The translations under genes were made by a program, and so were the position numbers. Positions 1-6,233 of a DNA stretch of 6,254 bases are shown one piece after another. The notes under the pieces are model-generated. The model had not been told where the DNA came from and did not search any database. It saw only the letters and a list, made by a program, of their open reading frames with translations. Each line of letters starts with the position of its first letter. Within the stretch, counting starts at the first letter, position 1. The DNA is from Acidobacteriota bacterium (GTDB taxonomy: Bacteria; Acidobacteriota; Terriglobia; Terriglobales; Acidobacteriaceae): assembly GCA_021846065.1 (NCBI GenBank), contig JAJZCP010000099.1:1-6254 (forward strand), written 5' to 3'.

Positions 1-18
1 ACCCATCTGAACCTCCAT
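1..18 (-). other. Possible 5' end of a gene downstream of thrS (partial, cut by window edge)
   Basis: Reading the minus strand past the thrS stop codon, an ATG at 18-16 and a second in-frame ATG at 6-4 are both open to the window edge. Each has a purine-rich sequence in front: GGAGA at 27-23 before the first, and GGAGG at 16-12, five bases before the second. The second is the better ribosome binding site. A gene starting here would begin 15 to 27 bases after thrS and so be in the same operon. In many bacteria infC (translation initiation factor IF-3) follows thrS, but only two to six codons are visible, so the product cannot be identified. Such short matches can arise by chance. Confidence 0.3.
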
Positions 19-33
19 AATTTCTCCGCATCT

Positions 34-2076
34 TTAGAGCGTTGTATTTTTCTCCTCCACCAGCGTCTTCGCCTTCGTTATGAATTCTTCCAACGGCACG
101 GATCCTTCGTCGCCTTTGCCTCTGGTCCGGACGCTGACTGCGTTCGCAGCGGATTCCTTGTCGCCCATGACGAGCAGGTAAGGAATCTTCTGCATGGTCA
201 GATCGCGGATTTTGGCGTTCATTTTTTCGTTGCGGTCGTCGAGTTCCACGCGCAGGCCGGCCATTTGCAACTGTGACTGTACTGTTTTTGCGTACTCGAT
301 ATGTTTTTCGCTAATCGGCACCAATCCTACCTGCACGGGAGCCAGCCAGAGCGGGAAATTTCCAGCGTAGTGCTCAATAAGCACGCCGAAGAACCGCTCC
401 ACTGAGCCGAACAACGCGCGATGCACCATCACCGGCTGATGGCGCTCTCCGTCTTCGCCGACATATTCGAGATCGAAGCGCGCGGGCAGGTTGAAGTCGA
501 ACTGGACGGTGGAAAGCTGCCACAGACGGCCCAGCGCATCGACGAGCTTGATGTCGATCTTGGGGCCGTAGAAGGCCGCCTCTCCGGAGATGGTTTTGTA
601 GGGGATTTGCCGGCGCTGCAGGACGCGTTCGAGCGAGCCGATGGCCATGGCCCAGTTTTCTGGCGAGCCGACGTAGCTGGCGGTATCTTTCGGGTCCCAG
701 GTGGAAAGCTCCACTTTGAATTCGGCGAAGCCGAAGGTCTTCAACACAGCTTCAGCAAAATCGATACACGCGGCGATCTCATCTTCCACCTGTTCCGGCG
801 TGCAGAAGATGTGGGCATCGTCCTGGGTAAAGCCGCGCACGCGCAACAGGCCATGCATGGTGCCGCTGCGCTCATAGCGATAGACATTGCCCAACTCGGC
901 GAGGCGTACCGGCAGGTCGCGATAGCTCTTCGGCGTGTTTTTGTAGATGAGAATATGGCCGGGACAGTTCATCGGCTTCAACTGGTAATCGGCGTCGTCC
1001 AACTCCATGGGCGTGTACATATTCTGCGCATAAAAGCCCGCGTGTCCGCTGATCTTCCACAGCTCGTGCCGCATCACATGCGGGGTGAAGACCATATCGT
1101 AACCGCGACGGATACATTCTTCGCGCATCCAGTTTTCCATTAGGTTGCGGACGATGCCGCCCTTAGGATGCCAGAAGATGAGGCCCGGCCCGGCGATCTC
1201 CTGAATGGAAAACAGATCGAGCTGCCTGCCGAGCACGCGATGGTCGCGGCGCGCGGCCTCTTCCAAACGCGCAAAGTGCTCGTCCATCTCTTTCTTGTTG
1301 AAGAACGCCGTTCCATATAGGCGCTGCAACTGCGGGTTCTTTTCATCGCCCAGCCAATAGGCGCCCGCAATGCTCAGCAGCTTGAATGCCTTGACACGGC
1401 TGGTGGAAGGAACATGCGGCCCACGGCAAAAATCCACAAACGCACCGTTCCGATAGAGGGAAATCTTTTCCCCTGGCTGTGTAAAGCGCTCGATGAAGTG
1501 CGTCTTCATAAAATCGTTTTCCGCCTTGAAGCGCGCCAGTCCCTCCTCGCGCGGCTGCCATTCGCGGACAAATTTTTCATCGCGCAGCACCACCTCGCCC
1601 ATCTTTCGTTCGATCGCCTGCAGATCGTCCGGCGTGAAGGGCGCGGACCGGTAGAAGTCGTAAAAAAAACCGCTGTCGGTCGCCGGGCCATGGCCGAGCT
1701 TGGTCTCCGGAAACAACTCCAGCACGGCCGTCGCCATTACATGCGCGGCAGAGTGCCGCACCACTTGGAGCGATTCGGCGTCTTTTTCCGTCAACAGGCG
1801 CAGGGTAACGTCTTCCTCCAGCGGCGCCCCCAGATCGACCAGCCGCTCCGCGCCGGCGTCCTCCGGCTTGTACATTGCTTCCTCGGTGGCCCCGCTATTG
1901 TCGGCCTTCGCGGGAGCGTGCGCCGCATGGAGGGGCCTGATCTGTGCCACCACGGCGGCCGCGGCCAAGCGCGGCGATATGCTGTTGGCAATTTCCAAAG
2001 GAGTTGTTCCCGCTGCGACCGTGCGCGTGCTACCATCCGGCAATTGCACTTGAATGGCTTTTGTATTTATATCCAT
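34..2076 (-). CDS. thrS: Threonyl-tRNA synthetase (class II, with editing domain)
   Basis: Cytoplasmic enzyme that charges tRNA(Thr) with threonine using ATP and clears mischarged seryl-tRNA. The product is 680 aa, slightly longer than the usual ~640. Domains in order: TGS (about 1-90, with LPDGS near residue 12), editing domain (about 95-280) with HxxxH at H108/H112 and CRGPH at C217/H221, class II catalytic core (about 285-575), and anticodon-binding domain from about 577. The three zinc ligands that select threonine are visible: C371 in MNCPGH, H422 in DDAHIF and H552 in MVHRA. Motif 2 spans about 400-422 and motif 3 about 552-570. The frame stays open 54 codons further upstream (to 2238). 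I chose the ATG at 2076 because the TGS domain begins right after it and the upstream residues do not look like ThrRS. No strong Shine-Dalgarno is present, so a start at 2094 is possible. About 28 extra residues (49-76) interrupt the TGS domain. The stop is TAA. It is transcribed divergently from the oxalate decarboxylase-like gene. Confidence 0.97.
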   Translation of the reverse strand: MDINTKAIQVQLPDGSTRTVAAGTTPLEIANSISPRLAAAAVVAQIRPLHAAHAPAKADNSGATEEAMYKPEDAGAERLVDLGAPLEEDVTLRLLTEKDAESLQVVRHSAAHVMATAVLELFPETKLGHGPATDSGFFYDFYRSAPFTPDDLQAIERKMGEVVLRDEKFVREWQPREEGLARFKAENDFMKTHFIERFTQPGEKISLYRNGAFVDFCRGPHVPSTSRVKAFKLLSIAGAYWLGDEKNPQLQRLYGTAFFNKKEMDEHFARLEEAARRDHRVLGRQLDLFSIQEIAGPGLIFWHPKGGIVRNLMENWMREECIRRGYDMVFTPHVMRHELWKISGHAGFYAQNMYTPMELDDADYQLKPMNCPGHILIYKNTPKSYRDLPVRLAELGNVYRYERSGTMHGLLRVRGFTQDDAHIFCTPEQVEDEIAACIDFAEAVLKTFGFAEFKVELSTWDPKDTASYVGSPENWAMAIGSLERVLQRRQIPYKTISGEAAFYGPKIDIKLVDALGRLWQLSTVQFDFNLPARFDLEYVGEDGERHQPVMVHRALFGSVERFFGVLIEHYAGNFPLWLAPVQVGLVPISEKHIEYAKTVQSQLQMAGLRVELDDRNEKMNAKIRDLTMQKIPYLLVMGDKESAANAVSVRTRGKGDEGSVPLEEFITKAKTLVEEKNTTL

Positions 2077-2330
2077 AGAGTATTGTCCCAGCATCCAGAA
2101 TATGAGGTTTACCTGCCGAACGTCGAGATGGGCTACGGGCAGCCCTGCGCGTGAGATTTCTGCATCCCTCGATCCGGTCGAATTGGAATGCACCGATTTG
2201 CCCCACCCCGACCAAACAACGCTGCCAGACAGCAGCAAGTCTCACGACCGCAGTCGCCGCAGCGACCTTCTGTCGGCATAACAATTGTGTAACAAAGGAA
2301 TGAAACAGCACATTCAAGGAGAGATCGACC
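2077..2330. promoter_or_regulatory. Divergent intergenic region between thrS and the oxdC-like gene
   Basis: This 254-base spacer must hold the promoter(s) for both divergent genes. No convincing -35/-10 pair could be picked by eye for either direction. The most structured part is 2279-2295, where the hexamer TAACAA occurs twice, 11 bases apart (2279-2284 and 2290-2295), overlapping the palindrome ACAATTGT (2281-2288). It lies 36 bases upstream of the oxdC-like start and could be an operator or part of a promoter. A weak 5-bp hairpin (GGGCT at 2130-2134 with AGCCC at 2141-2145) lies nearer thrS. No additional gene is supported here. Confidence 0.4.
2316..2321 (+). promoter_or_regulatory. Ribosome binding site of the oxdC-like gene
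   Basis: AAGGAG lies nine bases before the ATG at 2331. It supports this start, which also places the twin-arginine signal at the extreme N-terminus as expected. Confidence 0.8.
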
Positions 2331-3593
2331 ATGCCAGACGACGGCAAAGACCAGAAAGACCAGCTTACGCGCCGCTCGTTTTTAGGCAGCGCCGCTGCCG
2401 CTCTCAGCGCCGGAGCAGTCACAACACAATTCGCATTTGCACAAAGCAAGGCAACCATCCAAAAAGGGGAGCAGAACCGCTCCGCGCAGAATCCAGGGCC
2501 GGTCAACCAAGCTATCGCCGGAGAGAATGCCGAATCGGAGATGCCTCCCATCACCGATCACGGGGACGTGCGGCCGTTCTGGTACTCCTTCGATCTTGCC
2601 CATCGACGCATTCAGGATGGTGGGTGGACCCGGCAGGTCACCCAGCACTCATTGCCGATTTCGAGAGAACTGGCGGGAGTGAACATGCGCCTGACCGCTG
2701 GCAGTTACCGTGAACTGCACTGGCACACCGCGAACGAGTGGGCCTACATGCTTTACGGCAACGCACGCATCACTTTGTTGAATCCGGACGGCACAATCTT
2801 CATCGGCGATGTAAGCGAGGGCGATCTGTGGTATTTTCCTGCGGGCTATCCGCATTCGATCCAGGGGCTGGGTCCGGATGGCTGCGAGTTCATGCTGGTC
2901 TTCGATCAAGGTGATTTTTCCGAGTACGCGACGTTCCTTCTTTCCGGCTGGCTGGCCCATACCCCGGCAGAGGTGCTGGCGAAGAATTTTGGTCTGCCCG
3001 AGTCTGCGCTGCAAGTGCTTCCGACGGAGGGACTCTACATCTTTGCAGGAACGGTCCCCGGTCCGCTGGAAGACGACAAGAAGGCTGTCGGCGGCAAAGC
3101 GGTGGAGTCCAAGGTTGACTATACCTTCCGCATGACGGCGATGAAGCCCACGATGGAGACGCCAGGCGGGGAGGTGCGCATCGTCGATTCCACCGTCTTT
3201 CCCGCGTCCAAGGCGATCGCGGCGGCGCTCGTGCGCATCCGTCCCGGCGCAATGCGCGAGCTGCACTGGCACCCGAACGCCTCCGAGTGGCAATACTGGA
3301 TCAGCGGCAGCGGACGCATGACGGTGTTCGCCTCTTCCGGCAACGCCCGCACCATGAACTTTCATGCCAACGATGTGGGCTATGTCCCCCCGGTCGCCGG
3401 CCATTATATTGAGAACACTGGAACGGAAGACATCCTGTTTCTAGAGATGTTCCGGAGCAGCCAGTTCGTAGATGTGTCGCTCAACCAGTGGATTCGGCGG
3501 ATTCCATTGCAGATGGCGAAGGCGGAACTCCATCTCGACACGGCTGAGATCGAAAAAATTCCGGACCGCAAGCTGCTGGTGGTTGGCAAGTAG
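2331..3593 (+). CDS. oxdC: Tat-exported bicupin oxalate decarboxylase (OxdC/OxdD-like)
   Basis: Predicted manganese enzyme converting oxalate to formate and CO2; 420 aa. A twin-arginine signal (TRRSFLG, residues 13-19) is followed by an Ala-rich hydrophobic stretch and a likely cleavage site after AFA at 37, so the mature protein should be periplasmic. After a polar linker (38-72) come two cupins. The first has R127, H130, H132, E136 and H175. The second has R309, H312, H314, E319, H358 and E372. These match the two Mn sites and the catalytic Arg/Glu residues of Bacillus subtilis OxdC as I recall its sequence. The tryptophans between the metal-binding histidines (W131, W313) are also kept, as are long stretches such as DLWYFP, DWLAHTP-like and DVSLNQW. 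Oddity: the N-terminal lid loop, SENST in OxdC, reads SEYAT (197-201). The catalytic Glu (E198) stays but its neighbours differ, which could alter decarboxylase versus oxidase behaviour. The gene is first in a likely two-gene operon with tspO, 16 bases downstream. The family is certain; the exact reaction is less so. Confidence 0.9.
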   Translation: MPDDGKDQKDQLTRRSFLGSAAAALSAGAVTTQFAFAQSKATIQKGEQNRSAQNPGPVNQAIAGENAESEMPPITDHGDVRPFWYSFDLAHRRIQDGGWTRQVTQHSLPISRELAGVNMRLTAGSYRELHWHTANEWAYMLYGNARITLLNPDGTIFIGDVSEGDLWYFPAGYPHSIQGLGPDGCEFMLVFDQGDFSEYATFLLSGWLAHTPAEVLAKNFGLPESALQVLPTEGLYIFAGTVPGPLEDDKKAVGGKAVESKVDYTFRMTAMKPTMETPGGEVRIVDSTVFPASKAIAAALVRIRPGAMRELHWHPNASEWQYWISGSGRMTVFASSGNARTMNFHANDVGYVPPVAGHYIENTGTEDILFLEMFRSSQFVDVSLNQWIRRIPLQMAKAELHLDTAEIEKIPDRKLLVVGK

Positions 3594-3595
3594 CA

Positions 3596-3601
3596 GGGAG
3601 G
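3596..3601 (+). promoter_or_regulatory. Ribosome binding site of tspO
   Basis: GGGAGG lies eight bases before the ATG at 3610, immediately after the oxdC-like stop codon. It decides the tspO start. The open frame extends further upstream to 3472, but that part overlaps the oxdC-like gene in another frame and does not resemble TspO. Confidence 0.8.
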
Positions 3602-3609
3602 TTGGATTT

Positions 3610-4101
3610 ATGGCTGAAATTCCACGTATGGGCGCGGCATGGGCCACGCTGGCCGTCAGCGTTGGCGGCTGCGTCGCCGTTGGTCTGGTGTCGGGCCTGC
3701 TGACCCGCGCCGAGATCTCCGGCTGGTATGCAACGCTGGCAAAACCTTCCTTCAATCCGCCGAACTGGATCTTCGGCCCAGTGTGGACGGCGCTCTATAT
3801 CTTGATGGGCGTAGCGGCATGGCTGGTCTGGCAGGAGCCGGTTTCACGGCTGCGGACGTTGGCGCTGGTATGCTTCGCGGTGCAACTGGCGCTGAATTTC
3901 CTGTGGAGCCTGATCTTCTTTCGCTGGCACTCGATCGGCGGCGCGCTGGCGGAAATCGCGGTGCTATGGCTGGCGATCGTCCTGACGCATGTGCTGTTTT
4001 TCCATGTGCATCCACTGGCTGGGGAATTGATCCTGCCGTATCTGGCGTGGGTCAGCTTCGCCAGTGTTTTAAATGCGGCAATTTTTAGACTGAACCGTTG
4101 A
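3610..4101 (+). CDS. tspO: TspO/MBR family tryptophan-rich membrane protein
   Basis: Inner-membrane protein of the translocator/peripheral benzodiazepine receptor family; 163 aa, the normal family length. Five hydrophobic helices are visible at about 10-31, 52-75, 81-104, 108-130 and 137-158. The family signature is clear: WYATLAKPSFNPP (39-51), FGPVWTALY (55-63), NFLWS (96-100) and LPYLAWVSFASVLN (142-155). Bacterial members bind porphyrins and in some species act in tetrapyrrole and oxidative or light stress regulation. W39 and W147 sit about where functionally important tryptophans lie in characterised bacterial homologues (from memory). The gene has its own strong ribosome binding site 16 bases after the oxalate decarboxylase-like gene, implying co-transcription. 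hemB lies about 1.1 kb away on the other strand, a suggestive but not operonic link to porphyrin synthesis. Substrate and physiological role cannot be told from sequence. Confidence 0.95.
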   Translation: MAEIPRMGAAWATLAVSVGGCVAVGLVSGLLTRAEISGWYATLAKPSFNPPNWIFGPVWTALYILMGVAAWLVWQEPVSRLRTLALVCFAVQLALNFLWSLIFFRWHSIGGALAEIAVLWLAIVLTHVLFFHVHPLAGELILPYLAWVSFASVLNAAIFRLNR

Positions 4102-4119
4102 CTTGTGCCGCGCGGAATG

Positions 4120-4170
4120 GCCCCATCCCACCCTTCGCTATAGGGCGAAGACACGAAGGATGGGGCACCC
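4120..4170. repeat. Imperfect hairpin, REP-like, between convergent tspO and bicupin gene
   Basis: GCCCCATCC (4120-4128) pairs perfectly with GGATGGGGC (4158-4166). A nested stem, CTTCGC (4133-4138) with GCGAAG (4145-4150), lies inside. The right arm continues into CACCC, giving TGGGGCACCC (4161-4170), identical to the right end of the hairpin near 5217. It has no T-run on either strand, so it is not a canonical intrinsic terminator. Its position between two convergent stop codons would still suit a bidirectional transcript end or a dispersed palindromic element. I recall similar CCCATCC/CCTTCGC hairpins in acidobacterial genomes, but copy number cannot be tested from this window. Confidence 0.65.
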
Positions 4171-4172
4171 GG

Positions 4173-5135
4173 CTAGTCCTTGTGCTTGAAGAAGGTAATG
4201 TCGAGCGTGCGCAGATACGTGTGCAGGCCCGCATCCTGGATCGGCGTCAGGTAGGCGCGCGCGCCAGACTCATTGCGGTGCTCATGCCAATAGCCGGGTG
4301 GCGTGACGAAAGCGGAGCCGGATTTCCAGTCGATGCGGCGTGGGTTGCGGATCGTGCCGTCCGCATTCAGCTCCGTCCCCACCAACGTGTAACAGCCGGG
4401 CTGCGCGTCGATGATCAAATCCATCGCGACGGATTGATGGCGGTGGGGAAGCTGGCGCGTGTTCGGCTCGGTCAGCCCGTACATGGCCCACAGAACATGG
4501 GTCACCGTCTTGGTCTGCTGAAAGTTCGGATTGCCCAGAATCAGGCTGACGCGGCTTCGCGTGCTTGCCTTCGGGTCGGCGGCCGCTTCGTCCAGCGCTT
4601 TCTTGAGCGCCTGGCGGGTGTAATGGGTCGGCGAAAATCTCGCGCGCTTGCGCTCCACGCCAAGATACTCCAACAGAGGCGTGTCATGGACCCAGTAGAG
4701 CACGGCGGCCTCGCTGCTGCGGTGCTGCGCCGCGCTGCCGGGCAGCGTGAAAAAATCGCCCTGCTTCCAGGCAATCTCGCGCCCGTCCACATTGCTAACC
4801 CCGCTACCCTGGATGACGTAGAAAAGCTCCGAAGTAGCATTCACGCGAGTTTCCAGTGGGGTATCGGCTTCCAGTCGAATGAAATTGGCAGCCAGCGAAG
4901 GGCCACTCGCAGGCGAGGCACAGCGTAGGGCCTGGGAAAGATCGAGTGGAATGACCCGGCTGGGTCCCTGCGCATACAGGTCGCTGGAGAACTCCGCCAG
5001 CGGAATTGCAGGCGTGGCCCCGGATGAGATCGGATCGGCGGCGGTGCTGTATTCGAAGAGCAGCGCGTCGCTCGTCAAGGACGCTTGCGCTTCGGGTTTC
5101 ACCAAGCCTGCGGTATCGCTGATGGCTGTACTCAT
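4173..5135 (-). CDS. Bicupin protein, gentisate 1,2-dioxygenase-like
   Basis: A 320-aa probably cytoplasmic protein (no signal peptide) with two cupin domains. The N-terminal cupin (about 85-150) has SELFYVIQGSG and DFFTLPG but lacks the usual HxH pair; E103 and H138 are the only obvious ligand-type residues. The C-terminal cupin (about 220-300) has HRH (H231, H233) and PPGYWHEH (H284, H286), a plausible Fe(II) site. It ends in LHTYLRTLDI (304-313). These patterns recall the gentisate/1-hydroxy-2-naphthoate dioxygenase group, where such enzymes open aromatic rings with O2. Classical gentisate dioxygenases carry the metal in the first cupin, so the order here looks reversed, and I do not assign a substrate. 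The start at 5135 is set by a perfect AGGAGG seven bases upstream; the frame itself extends seven codons further. It is 108 bases downstream of hemB on the same strand, with a hairpin between them, and converges with tspO. Co-transcription with hemB is possible but weakened by the gap. Confidence 0.85.
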   Translation of the reverse strand: MSTAISDTAGLVKPEAQASLTSDALLFEYSTAADPISSGATPAIPLAEFSSDLYAQGPSRVIPLDLSQALRCASPASGPSLAANFIRLEADTPLETRVNATSELFYVIQGSGVSNVDGREIAWKQGDFFTLPGSAAQHRSSEAAVLYWVHDTPLLEYLGVERKRARFSPTHYTRQALKKALDEAAADPKASTRSRVSLILGNPNFQQTKTVTHVLWAMYGLTEPNTRQLPHRHQSVAMDLIIDAQPGCYTLVGTELNADGTIRNPRRIDWKSGSAFVTPPGYWHEHRNESGARAYLTPIQDAGLHTYLRTLDITFFKHKD

Positions 5136-5142
5136 ATCGAAT

Positions 5143-5148
5143 CCTCCT
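5143..5148 (-). promoter_or_regulatory. Ribosome binding site of the gentisate dioxygenase-like bicupin gene
   Basis: On the minus strand AGGAGG stands seven bases before the ATG at 5135. This selects the ATG at 5135 over the in-frame ATG at 5156, which the Shine-Dalgarno would otherwise fall behind. Confidence 0.85.
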
Positions 5149-5194
5149 GAACCCAATCTCCTTCAGCACCTCACATTGCGTTCGCTGCATGAAT

Positions 5195-5226
5195 CCCAGG
5201 TCTCAACTTCGAGACCTGGGGCACCC
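5195..5226. repeat. Perfect 10-bp hairpin, REP-like, between hemB and the bicupin gene
   Basis: CCCAGGTCTC (5195-5204) and GAGACCTGGG (5211-5220) are exact inverted repeats around a six-base loop (AACTTC). The right side continues into GCACCC, so 5217-5226 reads TGGGGCACCC, the same ten bases that end the hairpin at 4161-4170. In the minus-strand transcript it would sit about 20 bases after the hemB stop and about 60 bases before the bicupin start. It could therefore end or stabilise the hemB mRNA. There is no T-run after it, so a simple intrinsic terminator is unlikely; a dispersed palindromic repeat fits better. Confidence 0.7.
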
Positions 5227-5243
5227 AAATCCCGTTAGCACGA

Positions 5244-6233
5244 TCATAGGAGCCTGGCGGCAGCGCTGGCAAAATAAGTCACAATAAAATCCGCTCCGGC
5301 GCGGCGTATGGAGATCAAAGATTCCAGCATGGCGCGGTTCCGGTCGAGCCAGCCCCGCTCAAACGCCGCCTGCAGCATGGCGTATTCTCCCGAGACCTGA
5401 TACGCGCCGAGCGGCACATCGAAGCGGTCGCGGGCCTCACGAATGATGTCCAGATAGGGCAGCGCGGGCTTCATCAGAACCATGTCCGCGCCTTCCATCA
5501 GGTCCAGCTCGATTTCGCGCATGGCTTCGCGGCGGTTGGCGCCGTCCATCTGGTAGCTGCGCCGGTCGCCAAACTGCGGCGCGGAGCCTGCGGCCTCGCG
5601 GAACGGGCCGTAAAAGGCCGAAGAGAACTTCGACGCATAGGAAAGGATCGGCGTGTCGTGCTGGCCGGCCTCATCCAGCGCATCGCGGATGGCGGCGACA
5701 CGGCCATCCATCATGTCGGAGGGCGCAACCATGTCCGCCCCGGCACGCGCCAGCGAAGCGGCGGTGCGGGCGATCAGTTCGACACTGGAGTCATTCTCGA
5801 TTTCATACGCGCCGTTCTCCGCCTGGCGGACCACGCCGCAGTGGCCATGCGAGGTGTACTCGCACAGGCAGACATCGGCGATCAGCAGGGTGTTGTCGAG
5901 CATGCGTTCGCGCTTCATCGCGCGCAGCGTCTGCTGCACGATTCCATTGTCGTCCCACGCGCCGGTGGCCTGGTCGTCTTTGGCTTCCGGCAGGCCGAAG
6001 AGCAGAAACCCGCCGACGCCCAGCTTCGCGGCTGCCGCAGCTTCTTTGACCGCTTCATCGATCGACAGATTGAACACGCCAGGCATGGAGGAGACGGCGC
6101 GGCGCACGCCTTCGCCTGGACAGATGAACAGCGGCGCGATCAGCGCGCCGGGGTGCAGCCGGGTTTCGCGCACCAGAGCGCGCATCGGTTCAGAACGGCG
6201 GAGACGGCGCATTCTTACGGAAGGAAATTCCAT
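5244..6233 (-). CDS. hemB: Porphobilinogen synthase (delta-aminolevulinic acid dehydratase)
   Basis: Cytoplasmic enzyme that condenses two 5-aminolevulinate molecules into porphobilinogen, the first common pyrrole of heme, siroheme and cobalamin synthesis. The product is 329 aa, the usual length. The two Schiff-base lysines are visible: K202 in [14 protein letters not shown] and K255 in [11 protein letters not shown]. The cysteine triad C122, C124 and C132 ([14 protein letters not shown]) marks the zinc-dependent type rather than the Asp-rich magnesium-only type. Other family blocks include RLRRSE near the N-terminus, [10 protein letters not shown] (78-87), [11 protein letters not shown] (169-179) and [10 protein letters not shown] (278-287). 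The ATG at 6233 places RLRRSE at the expected distance. No Shine-Dalgarno precedes it, nor the alternative ATG at 6212. A TAAAAT sequence at 6249-6244 lies 10 bases before the start and could be a -10 element giving an almost leaderless message. The stop is TGA. The second bicupin gene follows after 108 bases. Confidence 0.97.
   Translation of the reverse strand: MEFPSVRMRRLRRSEPMRALVRETRLHPGALIAPLFICPGEGVRRAVSSMPGVFNLSIDEAVKEAAAAAKLGVGGFLLFGLPEAKDDQATGAWDDNGIVQQTLRAMKRERMLDNTLLIADVCLCEYTSHGHCGVVRQAENGAYEIENDSSVELIARTAASLARAGADMVAPSDMMDGRVAAIRDALDEAGQHDTPILSYASKFSSAFYGPFREAAGSAPQFGDRRSYQMDGANRREAMREIELDLMEGADMVLMKPALPYLDIIREARDRFDVPLGAYQVSGEYAMLQAAFERGWLDRNRAMLESLISIRRAGADFIVTYFASAAARLL

Noticed and set aside
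421..1143. 240-codon open frame on the plus strand opposite thrS
   Set aside because: It lies wholly inside thrS on the other strand, has no recognisable domain, and its codons mirror thrS. Long antisense frames are expected in GC-rich genes.
1414..2154. 246-codon open frame on the plus strand opposite the thrS 5' half
   Set aside because: It is antisense to clear ThrRS editing and TGS coding sequence, and the translation is low-complexity and Arg-rich with no family resemblance.
2077..2238. 54-codon upstream extension of thrS
   Set aside because: The frame is open, but the residues do not resemble ThrRS and the TGS domain starts right after the ATG at 2076.
2649..3404. 251-codon open frame on the minus strand opposite the oxdC-like gene
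   Set aside because: It is antisense to conserved cupin coding sequence; no ribosome binding site or domain was seen.
4108..4115. 8-base palindrome CCGCGCGG after the tspO stop codon
   Set aside because: Short GC-only palindromes are expected by chance in sequence of this composition, and there is no partner or spacing suggesting a site.
4138..4149. CTATAGGGCGAA, matching the 3' part of the phage T7 promoter as found in cloning vectors
   Set aside because: The upstream part of the T7 promoter (TAATACGACTC) is absent and the bases form part of a local hairpin, so it is neither a phage promoter nor vector contamination.
4120..4170. Intrinsic terminator between tspO and the bicupin gene
   Set aside because: The stem is suitable, but there is no T-run on either strand, so I call it a repeat or hairpin rather than a rho-independent terminator.
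4098..4928. 276-codon open frame on the plus strand opposite the second bicupin gene
   Set aside because: It overlaps the tspO stop, the hairpin repeat and most of the bicupin gene in antisense, and its translation has no coherent protein features.
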